DNA of 64,000 nucleotides, from assembly GCA_964537975.1 (NCBI GenBank), contig CAZIDP010000004.1, forward strand, positions 1 through 64,000, read 5' to 3'. The position numbers and the translations under genes are program-made. Source of the DNA: SCBR16-9 sp964537975 (GTDB taxonomy: Bacteria; Hydrogenedentota; Hydrogenedentia; Hydrogenedentales; SCBR16-9). The notes under the pieces were generated by a model, which saw only the letters and a program-made list of their open reading frames with translations, did no database searches and was not told the DNA's origin. Below are positions 44,269-52,061 of this stretch, one piece after another (the first letter of the stretch is position 1; each line of letters begins with the position of its first letter).

Positions 44269-45834
44269 TTAGTCCTCCTCTTCATCTACCAGCCAGGTAC
44301 GCAATAGTGCCGCAATCGATTCAGGTTCATGCGATGACAGCCTTGCCAACTCAATGGCAACATCTTGCCGTCGCAAGTCCTCGGTGGATGCGGATGGCCC
44401 TTCCCAGCTTTCTTCTTCGGCTACTTCTTTTGGATGCTCTATGGCCCGCTTCAAAAAACGCCGTACAAGGAAAAAACCTACTAAAATCCCTAGAATCTGT
44501 ACAACAGTCCAACCAGTTTGCATGAGCCATTCTCGCTGCCTTTCGGCAGCAACTTCATCCATAATCTGTGTAGTCACTGTCAATCGGGCAACGTCAAAAG
44601 GATGATCGTGAATGGTCACTTCTGTTTCTTCCAATCCTTCACCGACTGAAGCACGCGCCAACGCAATAAATGCCTCTCTGCGTGCCTCACTTAAACCCAT
44701 ATATTCACGTGTCGGATTACCGTCTTCATCGACTCCATCTACATATTCGCCTTCAATAATCATAGATACATTATATTTTGCCACATCGCCGGGGTCGGTG
44801 CGTGTAGTGGTTAATGTATAGGATGGTTCAAAATTAATTATTTCTTCCAACGTTTCTTCTAACATTTCAGTACCCCCCGGCGTCACCATACCCTCGGGTA
44901 CATTTGCCAATGCACCAGGAGCACCTTCTGGAAGCCGTTCAATACTGGAAATATTAGTGGCAATGTTGTACGTGCTAAGCTCTGCACCATCTGTTACCTG
45001 GCGCGAAGTTGTTTCTACCTCATCAAATTGGATACGTGCACTCACGCTAACTGTGGCCCGAACGCCAATTTCTTCCAGTTTCTGTCGCAATTTTGCTTCA
45101 CGTTGGCTTTCCAGTGCGGTAATGTATTCCAGTTTATTGCCTGCCAGGACGGCAAAACCTTCTTCGCGCGGCGCGTGCAGTATCTCGCCATCTGTAGTGG
45201 CAACGGTAACATTGTTCGCACTTAAATTCGCACCACCAGCCGACGCAACAATATTTACAATACCTTGAATTTCTCGGGCTGTTAGCCTTCGGTTAAGTTT
45301 TAATGTTACTGCTGCTTGCGAAGGCAACTGCTCAGCAGCAAACAGCTCTTGGCGTGCTTCACGAATGTGCACATAAGAAAAGTCTACAAAATCAAACAAA
45401 TTAAGCTGTCTTTGCAGCTCTCCTTGTATAGCGCGCATAAATTTGATATCTTGCAGTGATTGACTGGTTAAAAACTCAGTTTGATCGAAGAGCTCAAAAC
45501 CCGGCAATTTACCACGGCCAACAGGCAAGTTGGCTTCAGCCAACAACAATTGCGCATTGCTTAATTGATGGCCGGGTACTTGAACTGTGGCGTATCCATC
45601 TCGATGCTGGTATGGTATGCGATTATCTGACAAGATGGAAATGATCTGGTTGGCTTCTGCGGCATCCAGGTGGGATGATAATGTGACGTATGTTGGACGG
45701 GCACTACTGAAAGCAACATATCCGACCAGCGCGGCTACCAGCAAGCCAGCAAGCACAATATTGATCCTGGCGCTCATGGAAAGTTGTTTCCAAGCGTCTG
45801 AAATGCCTATAAACAGTTGGCGGAAGAAGTCCAC
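44269..45834 (-). CDS. fliF: FliF, MS-ring protein
   Basis: A 521-residue integral-membrane ring protein. The first membrane helix lies at residues ~23-42 (VLAGLLVAALVGYVAF), a second near 435-455 (TVVQILGILVGFFLV). The periplasmic domains include LSSHLDAAEANQIISIL (ring-building motif 1) and the ring-building motif 3 region. The C-terminal cytoplasmic tail (DVAIELARLSSHEPESIAAL) is the FliG-binding helix. GTG 45834 with GAGGTG 9 bases upstream. Confidence 0.97.
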   Translation of the reverse strand: MDFFRQLFIGISDAWKQLSMSARINIVLAGLLVAALVGYVAFSSARPTYVTLSSHLDAAEANQIISILSDNRIPYQHRDGYATVQVPGHQLSNAQLLLAEANLPVGRGKLPGFELFDQTEFLTSQSLQDIKFMRAIQGELQRQLNLFDFVDFSYVHIREARQELFAAEQLPSQAAVTLKLNRRLTAREIQGIVNIVASAGGANLSANNVTVATTDGEILHAPREEGFAVLAGNKLEYITALESQREAKLRQKLEEIGVRATVSVSARIQFDEVETTSRQVTDGAELSTYNIATNISSIERLPEGAPGALANVPEGMVTPGGTEMLEETLEEIINFEPSYTLTTTRTDPGDVAKYNVSMIIEGEYVDGVDEDGNPTREYMGLSEARREAFIALARASVGEGLEETEVTIHDHPFDVARLTVTTQIMDEVAAERQREWLMQTGWTVVQILGILVGFFLVRRFLKRAIEHPKEVAEEESWEGPSASTEDLRRQDVAIELARLSSHEPESIAALLRTWLVDEEED

Positions 45835-46086
45835 GGCTCAATTCACCTCATATTGTCGCACTGACCATGTCCGCACAATTCAAAGTGATACGCTGATACG
45901 CATGTTTGCAACATCAACTTAACCGATGTAAATGCCAGCCCTGCAATTACAAATCAGCTACTCTTGCATTTTCACTTAGTGCGACATTGTTTCCGGCGAT
46001 TTTAGCATCTGACTCTTAATTCAGAACGCCGTATCAATCACTTCTACGCCTATCACAGCATATCACACGAAATAATACCCCGCAGT

Positions 46087-46359
46087 TTATTTCAGTGTAT
46101 TTGATTCCGGAAAAGTAGTGTAAAGCAGTATACCATACCAATACTGCGCCGTCACAACTGGAAAAACTATTAATGTCCGCATATCAAAGACATTGGGCAC
46201 AAAGATACAATAGGATTGTCCAAGCGTGAACATGCCTTCAGGAATTCTGTTGTATAATAATTCATTGATTCCCAAAAACTCATCCGGTTTGGACCGTTTG
46301 TCTGATTCAAATGTAACCTCCGCACTTGAGGATTGGGAATGACACCCAAATCCTGTCAC
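46087..46359 (-). CDS. Hypothetical protein between fliE and fliF
   Basis: A 90-codon frame from GTG 46359, with AAGAAGG only 3 bases upstream. The C-terminal half reads like a real soluble or secreted beta-protein (EGMFTLGQSYCIFVPNVFD, VVTAQYWYGILLYTTF); the YWYG segment recalls the opening of the transglutaminase at 19754. No family recognised. It may be a captured fragment rather than a working gene. Confidence 0.3.
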   Translation of the reverse strand: MTGFGCHSQSSSAEVTFESDKRSKPDEFLGINELLYNRIPEGMFTLGQSYCIFVPNVFDMRTLIVFPVVTAQYWYGILLYTTFPESNTLK

Positions 46360-46392
46360 ACACCTTCTTCACCGTCCATTCCGGTTAGCTAT

Positions 46393-46419
46393 GACCGGAT
46401 GTTATACTCGTATCCGGTC
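46393..46419 (-). terminator. Hairpin upstream of the fliE-fliF gap ORF
   Basis: GACCGGAT and its complement ATCCGGTC form a perfect 8-bp stem around an 11-base loop, 57 bases beyond the fliE stop on the same strand. Two further CCGGTT copies (46381, 46451) lie within 70 bases. There is no T-run, so this could be an attenuator, an mRNA-processing site or a protein-binding dyad. Confidence 0.35.
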
Positions 46420-46475
46420 GATAATACGATCCGGTTATTTAAGCGTATAACTTAATGTATATATCTCAGTAAGCA

Positions 46476-46796
46476 TTAAACTTGCATTCGCATAATTTCT
46501 TGATATGCATTTAATACCTTGTTTCGTACTGTCATCATGGTCTGGAATGCCATATCTGCTTGCTCAACGGCTACCATAGCCTCTGTAACATCTTTGATCT
46601 CACCAGCGACAAGCTTTTTTATGGTAGTATCCGCCTCATTTTGCAGGTGCTGTACTTCACTGACGGTTTCTGCCAGCACATCACGGAAAGATTTGCCACT
46701 GATTTCATTAGAAACCGTTGTAGGCTGCGCGGGTCGCATCTGCGTTGGGTTAATTTTCGGCGACTGGATATTGCTGATTTTCATTGGATCGATCAT
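46476..46796 (-). CDS. fliE: FliE, basal-body adaptor protein
   Basis: A 106-residue protein that joins the MS ring to the proximal rod. SFRDVLAETVSEVQHLQNEAD and the C-terminal VEQADMAFQTMMTVRNKVLNAYQ, quoted here as MAFQTMMTVRNKVLNAYQ, are the family's signature (the 'F..m..vRnkl..AY.ei' helix). ATG 46796, AGGATG upstream. It is the last small gene before the 641-base gap. Confidence 0.95.
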   Translation of the reverse strand: MIDPMKISNIQSPKINPTQMRPAQPTTVSNEISGKSFRDVLAETVSEVQHLQNEADTTIKKLVAGEIKDVTEAMVAVEQADMAFQTMMTVRNKVLNAYQEIMRMQV

Positions 46797-46816
46797 ACTG
46801 ATATCATCCTGAACTC

Positions 46817-47239
46817 TTAACGATCAATTATGCGAAGTGCACTCTGACGCATTCGTGAGCCAGAGACAACCACTGCGATATTGGCTTCATATGCACGTTG
46901 CGCTGCCAGGAGATTTACCATCTCCGTGGAAATATCGATATTTGGGAACGCAACATAACCAGATGCATCGGCATCCGGATGACTTGGATCGAAAACGGTA
47001 CGAAATGGTGTTGGGTCTTCTGCGACCCGGGTGACACGAACGCCAACGCCATCTGGATTCGCACCACGGCGAATCTGATTACCACGCAACATAACCATTT
47101 GCCTTCGAAATGCGCCACCACCACCTTCTGTTCGCGTTGTTTGCGCATTGGCAATGTTGTTGGCGATCACATTCATCCGGGTTCGCTGTGCTTTTAAACC
47201 ACTTGCGGCGATTTCGCGTGCTGATATCGGCTCAAACAT
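46817..47239 (-). CDS. flgC: FlgC, proximal rod protein
   Basis: A 140-residue rod subunit. The N-terminal SGLKAQRTRMNVIANNIANA and C-terminal EMVNLLAAQRAYEANIAVV are the shared axial-protein signatures, and the conserved YVAFPNIDISTE precedes the latter, as in FlgC. It follows flgB by 11 bases. Confidence 0.96.
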   Translation of the reverse strand: MFEPISAREIAASGLKAQRTRMNVIANNIANAQTTRTEGGGGAFRRQMVMLRGNQIRRGANPDGVGVRVTRVAEDPTPFRTVFDPSHPDADASGYVAFPNIDISTEMVNLLAAQRAYEANIAVVVSGSRMRQSALRIIDR

Positions 47240-47250
47240 AATATCGTCAC

Positions 47251-47649
47251 CTACCGATCCAAGCTTTGTAACATATTACGTGCTTGCTCAAATCGTTTTA
47301 CAAGCAAACTAGAGAACATGTTATACCGGCCTGTGTTTTCAGACAGCTTTAGCATCTGATCATCTATGTCTACTTTATTGTAGTCATTTTTTGACAAATA
47401 TGCAAGACGTTCGAAAGTCAGGGATTTCTCACGGGGATTAAGGTGACGAGGTCGGCTCGTGCGGAGAGCGATACCGCCCCGCCCCTCAAGAGAAGCTTGT
47501 AATGCTTTTCGAAAGTCGATTTCTACAGGAGTGTACCTTGGTGTATCCACATTGGCGATATTGTTGGCCAGTTGTTTGTGGGTGGCCTCCGATACCCGCA
47601 TGGCGTGAATCAAGACGTTGCTGGTGTCTTTCCCTGTATAAATGTTCAT
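47251..47649 (-). CDS. flgB: FlgB, proximal rod protein
   Basis: A 132-residue rod subunit and first gene of the flagellar cluster. ANNIANVDTPRYTPVEIDF (N-terminal axial motif) and the C-terminal SENTGRYNMFSSLLVKRFEQ fit FlgB. The start is ATG 47649, with GGAGCG 4 bases upstream. The frame continues open to 47850, but the extra 67 residues lack FlgB similarity and would run across the sigma-54-type promoter at 47685-47700, so they are excluded. Confidence 0.95.
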   Translation of the reverse strand: MNIYTGKDTSNVLIHAMRVSEATHKQLANNIANVDTPRYTPVEIDFRKALQASLEGRGGIALRTSRPRHLNPREKSLTFERLAYLSKNDYNKVDIDDQMLKLSENTGRYNMFSSLLVKRFEQARNMLQSLDR

Positions 47650-47684
47650 GCTGCGCTCCATAAATTTTTCTATATGAGTGCACA

Positions 47685-47700
47685 GGCAACCTTCATGCCA
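47685..47700 (-). promoter_or_regulatory. Sigma-54 (-24/-12) promoter of the flagellar cluster
   Basis: Reading on the minus strand from 47700, TGGCATGAAGGTTGCC matches the sigma-54 consensus TGGCAC-N5-TTGCW. The invariant GG (47699-47698) and GC (47687-47686) have the correct spacing; the deviations are T for C at position 6 and a final C. The start of transcription would lie near 47674, about 25 bases before flgB's ATG. The enhancer-binding regulator encoded just upstream is the expected activator. Confidence 0.75.
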
Positions 47701-47892
47701 ATTTGACATAAAGCGGGATTTTTGGCACAAGTCTTTGAAACCAAGAGAGATAGCTGGAATTGAGCCGAGGGGAATTGTGGGTATTGATTGAAATGAGAGG
47801 CAATGCTTTCCCATGACGGGTATTTTTTGCCTGTGACACATTAGCAGCATCTTGGCATTTACGAATAAAGTTACGATGTAGAAGCTAAAAAA

Positions 47893-49263
47893 TCAACCTG
47901 TAAAATCGCCCGAGCTTCGGTATTCATTGAGCTTGTTTCGAAGTGTTCGCACACTGATTTCCAGCATTTCAGCCGCTTGGGTACGGTTTTGCTTACAAAA
48001 GTCCAAGGTTGATAAAATCAGTTGTTTCTCGATCTCTGCAACTGAAATTCCAGGTCGTATCGCAGGTTGTTCAGGCAACACACCTCCATTGAGCGATTGC
48101 AAATTGAAATGCTCGGGTTCCAGTTGCTCCTCATGTCCGTGAAGTACTACAGCTCGTTCAATGGCATTTTGCATTTCTCGTATATTACCCAGCCAGTCAT
48201 GCTTCCGAAATAGCGAAACAACCGCAGGAGCGAATGAAGCTACAGATGCCCCGTTTTCACTGCGGGAACGCTGCAAAAAATGCTCCATCAAGTCTGGAAT
48301 ATCTTCCAGCCTGTCTCGCAAAGGAGGCAAAGTCAATGTAATGACATTCAGACGAAAAAAAAGGTCCTCACGAAAACGGCCTTCTTCAACCGCTTTTTCT
48401 AATGGCCTGTTGGTCGTTGCGATAATGCGGGTATCGACTTGCAGGGTATCTGTACTACCCACACGTTCAAATTCACGTTCCTGTAAAGCACGCAGCAGCT
48501 TTGCCTGAAGATCAATGTTAATTTCACTGACTTCATCCAGCAGCAAGGTACCTGTATCTGCCAGTTCAAATCGTCCGATCTTACGGCTGTGCGCCCCGGT
48601 AAAAGCGCCACGCTCATGCCCAAAAAGTTCACTTTCCAGAATTCCAGCTGAAAGGGCAGCACAATTGACTTTTATGAAGGGATTGTTTTTACGTTTGCTG
48701 CTGTAGTGGATGGCGCGGGCCACGAGCTCTTTCCCTGTACCGCTTTCACCACGAACAAGTACGGTCGCCCTGCTGTCTGCCACTTTACCAATGATATTGT
48801 ATATATCAGCCATAGGGGCACTTTTGCCTACCATGGTGTCGAAATCGTACCCTTGATTCAATTCAGACCGCAAATACGCGTTTTCCTGCATCAAACGCCG
48901 ATGTTCCAGCCCCCTGTCGACGGCCAATTTCAAGGTATCCGGTGTAAATGGTTTTAAAATGTAGTCTGAAGCCCCACCTTTCAATGCAGAGATGGCTGTT
49001 TCTATTGTTCCATAAGCAGTCATGACAATCACCACGGTATCCATGTCTTCTGCCTTGACTTGGCGCAACACTTCCAGACCGTCCATTGGTGTCATTTTCA
49101 GGTCTGTGATTACCAGATCGACGTGCTTTTGGCGCAGCACTTCAATGCCGTCTTTACCAGACATGGCGGTGTACACGCGATAGCCTTCCCGTATCAACGC
49201 TTCTTCTACATACTCGCGCATTAATGATTCATCATCAATTACCAGAAGTGATGCCCTGGACAT
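47893..49263 (-). CDS. NtrC/FlrC-type sigma-54 response regulator
   Basis: A 456-residue regulator with three domains. The receiver (residues ~1-120) has LVIDDE and the phospho-acceptor Asp in ITDLKM. The AAA+ domain (~140-375) has the GESGTGKE Walker A, the sigma-54-contacting ERGAFTGA loop and DTGTLLLDEV Walker B. The C-terminal Fis-like helix-turn-helix has NRTQAAEMLEISVRTLRNKL. ATG 49263 is chosen (GAGGA 9 bases upstream) over the longer start that overlaps the glycosyltransferase. It lies directly upstream of the flagellar cluster and its sigma-54-type promoter, so it is probably the flagellar master activator. No histidine kinase partner is encoded in the window. Confidence 0.93.
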   Translation of the reverse strand: MSRASLLVIDDESLMREYVEEALIREGYRVYTAMSGKDGIEVLRQKHVDLVITDLKMTPMDGLEVLRQVKAEDMDTVVIVMTAYGTIETAISALKGGASDYILKPFTPDTLKLAVDRGLEHRRLMQENAYLRSELNQGYDFDTMVGKSAPMADIYNIIGKVADSRATVLVRGESGTGKELVARAIHYSSKRKNNPFIKVNCAALSAGILESELFGHERGAFTGAHSRKIGRFELADTGTLLLDEVSEINIDLQAKLLRALQEREFERVGSTDTLQVDTRIIATTNRPLEKAVEEGRFREDLFFRLNVITLTLPPLRDRLEDIPDLMEHFLQRSRSENGASVASFAPAVVSLFRKHDWLGNIREMQNAIERAVVLHGHEEQLEPEHFNLQSLNGGVLPEQPAIRPGISVAEIEKQLILSTLDFCKQNRTQAAEMLEISVRTLRNKLNEYRSSGDFTG

Positions 49264-49282
49264 GTAGTTTTTCCTCAATAGG

Positions 49283-50344
49283 TCAGTCTTGCTCAAATTG
49301 ATTTAATGCATCCAGGAATTTCCAGGCACAGGTTTCCCAGTTGTGTGTTTGGAGCAAATGACGTGATTTCTTCTTCATCGCTTCACGGTGCGCACCAGGA
49401 TTGTCGATTACTTTTCGAAGTGCTTGAATAATAGAATTGGTGCTGCCTGGGTTGAAATATACCGGCATGTCCCCTGCCACTTCTTCAATGGCACCGGAAC
49501 GTGCAGCAACCACAGGCGCATCGGCACGAATCGCTTCCAACACACGTAATGCACTACCATCATGCAGCCCGGGATAGATAAACGCATCGCAATGTTGATA
49601 CAAACCGGCCATTTGCACCGGGGGACATTGCTCAAGACGCATGGTTCGCAACCCCCAGTTACTGGGTTCATCCGAATACCCGGGACCTACAATGATAACC
49701 TGGTGCGGGCATTGCTCTGCTATCATTTCCAAAGCAGCGCGCACACGACCCATTACCGGGCGAGCCAAAGTGTCAGAATATAAAATCACATAGGGCGATT
49801 GTGCAATGCTACGGGTCGGTTCCTGAAAAATAGTATCTGTACCCACTGGATTTACCAGCATTTTATCCAAGGGGCACTCAAAAAAATCTAAAAAACGGCG
49901 TTGCAGGTATTTGGTGGGAGTCATGATACGCGATGCCTGAAAGCAGTAACGTTTCCATACGCGCACCTCTGTTGGTTTCAGTGGAGCTGGATCATCGTTG
50001 GGAGCTTGCTCCCAACGCGCAAGATTTAACGCACATAAAAATAACGGTACCTGGACTTTAAGCATTTCGGTCATGGGGGCCAACAAGACATTGACTGGAT
50101 ATTCTTTGAGAGCACGGTTTAACTTTTTATTACTACGGTTGATAATACTTCCAATACCAGCATTTACAATACGAACATGCTCACATCCTTCAATGGCCTG
50201 ATGCTGTTCTGATGATATGAATTGTGTAAACCGAACTTTGCTTTGTACTACACAGCAAGCAGCGACTAACTTCTCCAGAAAGTACTGAATATCTTCATGC
50301 GCTGTTGGGTTTACTTCTGTAGGTATGTGTATTCCGACCTGCAT
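49283..50344 (-). CDS. Glycosyltransferase family 4
   Basis: A 353-residue GT-B-fold enzyme. The C-terminal half shows the GT4 donor-binding region: QVIIVGPGYSD, then HCDAFIYPGLHDGSALRVLEAIRADAPVVAA with its E-x7-E motif (the GSALRVLEAI region). AGGATTT precedes ATG 50344. It sits 19 bases upstream of the flagellar regulator on the same strand, so a role in flagellin or surface glycosylation is plausible, but only from context. The acceptor is unknown. Confidence 0.85.
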   Translation of the reverse strand: MQVGIHIPTEVNPTAHEDIQYFLEKLVAACCVVQSKVRFTQFISSEQHQAIEGCEHVRIVNAGIGSIINRSNKKLNRALKEYPVNVLLAPMTEMLKVQVPLFLCALNLARWEQAPNDDPAPLKPTEVRVWKRYCFQASRIMTPTKYLQRRFLDFFECPLDKMLVNPVGTDTIFQEPTRSIAQSPYVILYSDTLARPVMGRVRAALEMIAEQCPHQVIIVGPGYSDEPSNWGLRTMRLEQCPPVQMAGLYQHCDAFIYPGLHDGSALRVLEAIRADAPVVAARSGAIEEVAGDMPVYFNPGSTNSIIQALRKVIDNPGAHREAMKKKSRHLLQTHNWETCAWKFLDALNQFEQD

Positions 50345-50389
50345 ATAAATCCTGTCAAGGTGTATGGCACCAAATTCTTAAATATCATG

Positions 50390-50713
50390 TTATTCAATAT
50401 AGCCCAAATCTTGTAATCGTTGGCGTATTGCTTCTTCATCTTCACATTCAATATCGACTTGTTCAACATTAATAACTTCCATAGCCTCCAAGTCATCCAA
50501 TATTTTTTCCCCAGCAAAATCTATCGAATCATGCGCATTGATTAGCCAGGTTTTAGCCTCAGAGATATCTACCGTATCAGAAATATCTTCCAGCTCAAGT
50601 TGATTGGATGCATCTTGTTTAATCAGATAGCCTAATTCAGTCAGACGCTTTCCCACATAACGGGCCACTGCCTCTGCATTCGGGCCCTCAAAAGACATTA
50701 TCATTGACTTCAT
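50390..50713 (-). CDS. Small acidic protein, function unknown
   Basis: A 107-residue acidic protein (EDISDTVDISEAKTWLIN, ECEDEEAIRQRLQDLGYIE) that I do not recognise. It has an alpha/beta look and no membrane segment. GAGGATT lies 9 bases before ATG 50713. It ends 45 bases before the glycosyltransferase on the same strand, so the two may be co-transcribed. Confidence 0.6.
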   Translation of the reverse strand: MKSMIMSFEGPNAEAVARYVGKRLTELGYLIKQDASNQLELEDISDTVDISEAKTWLINAHDSIDFAGEKILDDLEAMEVINVEQVDIECEDEEAIRQRLQDLGYIE

Positions 50714-51089
50714 AAATGAATCCTCACATTCATACTTTTGTTGCCATCAGATAAATCATCATTGCAGAATTAACACTAAAAACTTAATATCAAGGTGCAC
50801 AATGATTTTTTGGAACCTGATAGTTCTGACATGATAAAATAAAGCAAGTTACTGGGGAATAACAGAGCACACCATAACAAGTTCTAATAAGTACGACTTG
50901 GCATCTTGGCACTACAACTGGGAATGTTAACATTATTCTGCCATGTTCTGTAAAGTAGCACCCTGATTTGCAGGAGTCGTAATGTGCAATTCTAAGCGGC
51001 ATATCTGAGAAACAGTAGCTGAATAACGCACTACCCACACAAAAACTATTACCCTGAAGCTGTTCAAGACATTGAAAGAGATGACAAAT
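50714..51089 (+). other. Intergenic region upstream of cysD
   Basis: 376 bases between a minus-strand gene and cysD with no supportable gene. It probably holds the cysD promoter, but no conserved box, riboswitch or hairpin was recognised. Confidence 0.5.
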
Positions 51090-51971
51090 ATGGATCAAAT
51101 AGACCAACTTGAATCCAAAAGTATACACATATTGCGTGAAGCCTATCGTGAATTTAAGAGTTTGTGCATGTTGTGGTCAATTGGAAAAGACAGCACTGTC
51201 ATGCTTTGGTTGGCGCGAAAAGCTTTTTTCGGTCATGTACCCATTCCATTGGTGCATATTGATACCGCATTCAAGATACCGGCGATGATCCAATACAGAG
51301 ATGAAATGGCACTGAAATGGGGCCTGAACATGATCTACGGTCAAAACATCAAGGCATTGCAAGAAAAAAAGACCTTCCCTGATGGCGCCATAGACCGGTT
51401 GTCCTGCTGTAAAGCATTGAAAAGCGAAGCACTCAAGCATACGCTCTCTGGTGAATGGGACCGTTGGCGTCTTAACCATACTTCAGGCCAATACGAAGTA
51501 GATAAAAATCGGGAACCCTATACAGGTGTAATCGTAGGCGTGCGTGCTGATGAAGAGGGCAGCCGTTCTAAAGAGCGTTATTTTTCTCCTCGCGATAAGG
51601 AGAGCGACTGGGATGTTGACGATCAACCCCCGGAACTCTGGACCTACTACAAAACTGACTTTGCCCCCGGTTCGCACGTTCGCATTCACCCCTTGTTGGA
51701 TTGGACAGAACTCAACCTGTGGGAATATATAGAACGGGAGAAAATTCCTGTGGTGGATTTGTATTTTGATCGGGGCGAAGGAACACGCTACCGTTCTCTC
51801 GGTTGTATGCCTTGTACAACACCTGTGGAATCAACAGCAACTACAGTCAGTGAAATAGTCGAAGAGCTTCGAAGTGGCAAGTTTTCGAATGTTGCCGAAC
51901 GTTCGGGACGTGCCCAGGACAAAGACGATGGCGGCGGGTTGGAAACGTTGCGACGCGGCGGGTACATGTAG
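51090..51971 (+). CDS. cysD: CysD, sulfate adenylyltransferase subunit 2
   Basis: A 293-residue PP-loop ATP pyrophosphatase that makes adenylylsulfate (APS) from sulfate and ATP with CysN. The PP-loop reads SIGKDSTVML near residue 37. VRADEEGSRSKERYFS, ELNLWEYIEREKIPVVDLYF and GCMPCTTPVES follow, all typical. The start is ATG 51090 rather than the TTG or ATG 9-18 bases upstream, because AAAGAG then lies at proper distance. CysN/C follows after 90 bases. Confidence 0.95.
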   Translation: MDQIDQLESKSIHILREAYREFKSLCMLWSIGKDSTVMLWLARKAFFGHVPIPLVHIDTAFKIPAMIQYRDEMALKWGLNMIYGQNIKALQEKKTFPDGAIDRLSCCKALKSEALKHTLSGEWDRWRLNHTSGQYEVDKNREPYTGVIVGVRADEEGSRSKERYFSPRDKESDWDVDDQPPELWTYYKTDFAPGSHVRIHPLLDWTELNLWEYIEREKIPVVDLYFDRGEGTRYRSLGCMPCTTPVESTATTVSEIVEELRSGKFSNVAERSGRAQDKDDGGGLETLRRGGYM

Positions 51972-52061
51972 TTCCCGAGTTGCTGTATATCACCTTGAAT
52001 CCTGATATATCCCGAACATGAACGAATGCCCGGGTGCATTTCCAAGAGAAAGAGATTTAAT

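Larger units (their letters stand above)
45835..46475 (-). other. Intergenic gap inside the flagellar cluster
   Basis: 641 bases between fliE and fliF, where neighbouring genes normally touch. It contains one possible small gene (46087-46359) and a hairpin (46393-46419), described separately. The segment 45835-46086 shows nothing recognisable. No sigma-54 or sigma-28 pattern was found. Confidence 0.5.

Noticed and set aside
47722..47740. TGGCAC motif on the plus strand near the flagellar promoter
   Set aside because: It lacks GC at -12 and faces away from any plus-strand gene.
47650..47850. Open extension of FlgB by 67 residues
   Set aside because: It lacks FlgB similarity and would cross the sigma-54-type promoter; the ATG at 47649 has a proper ribosome site.
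51002..51089. Riboswitch or cysteine-regulon box before cysD
   Set aside because: No conserved stem or known box was recognisable by eye.
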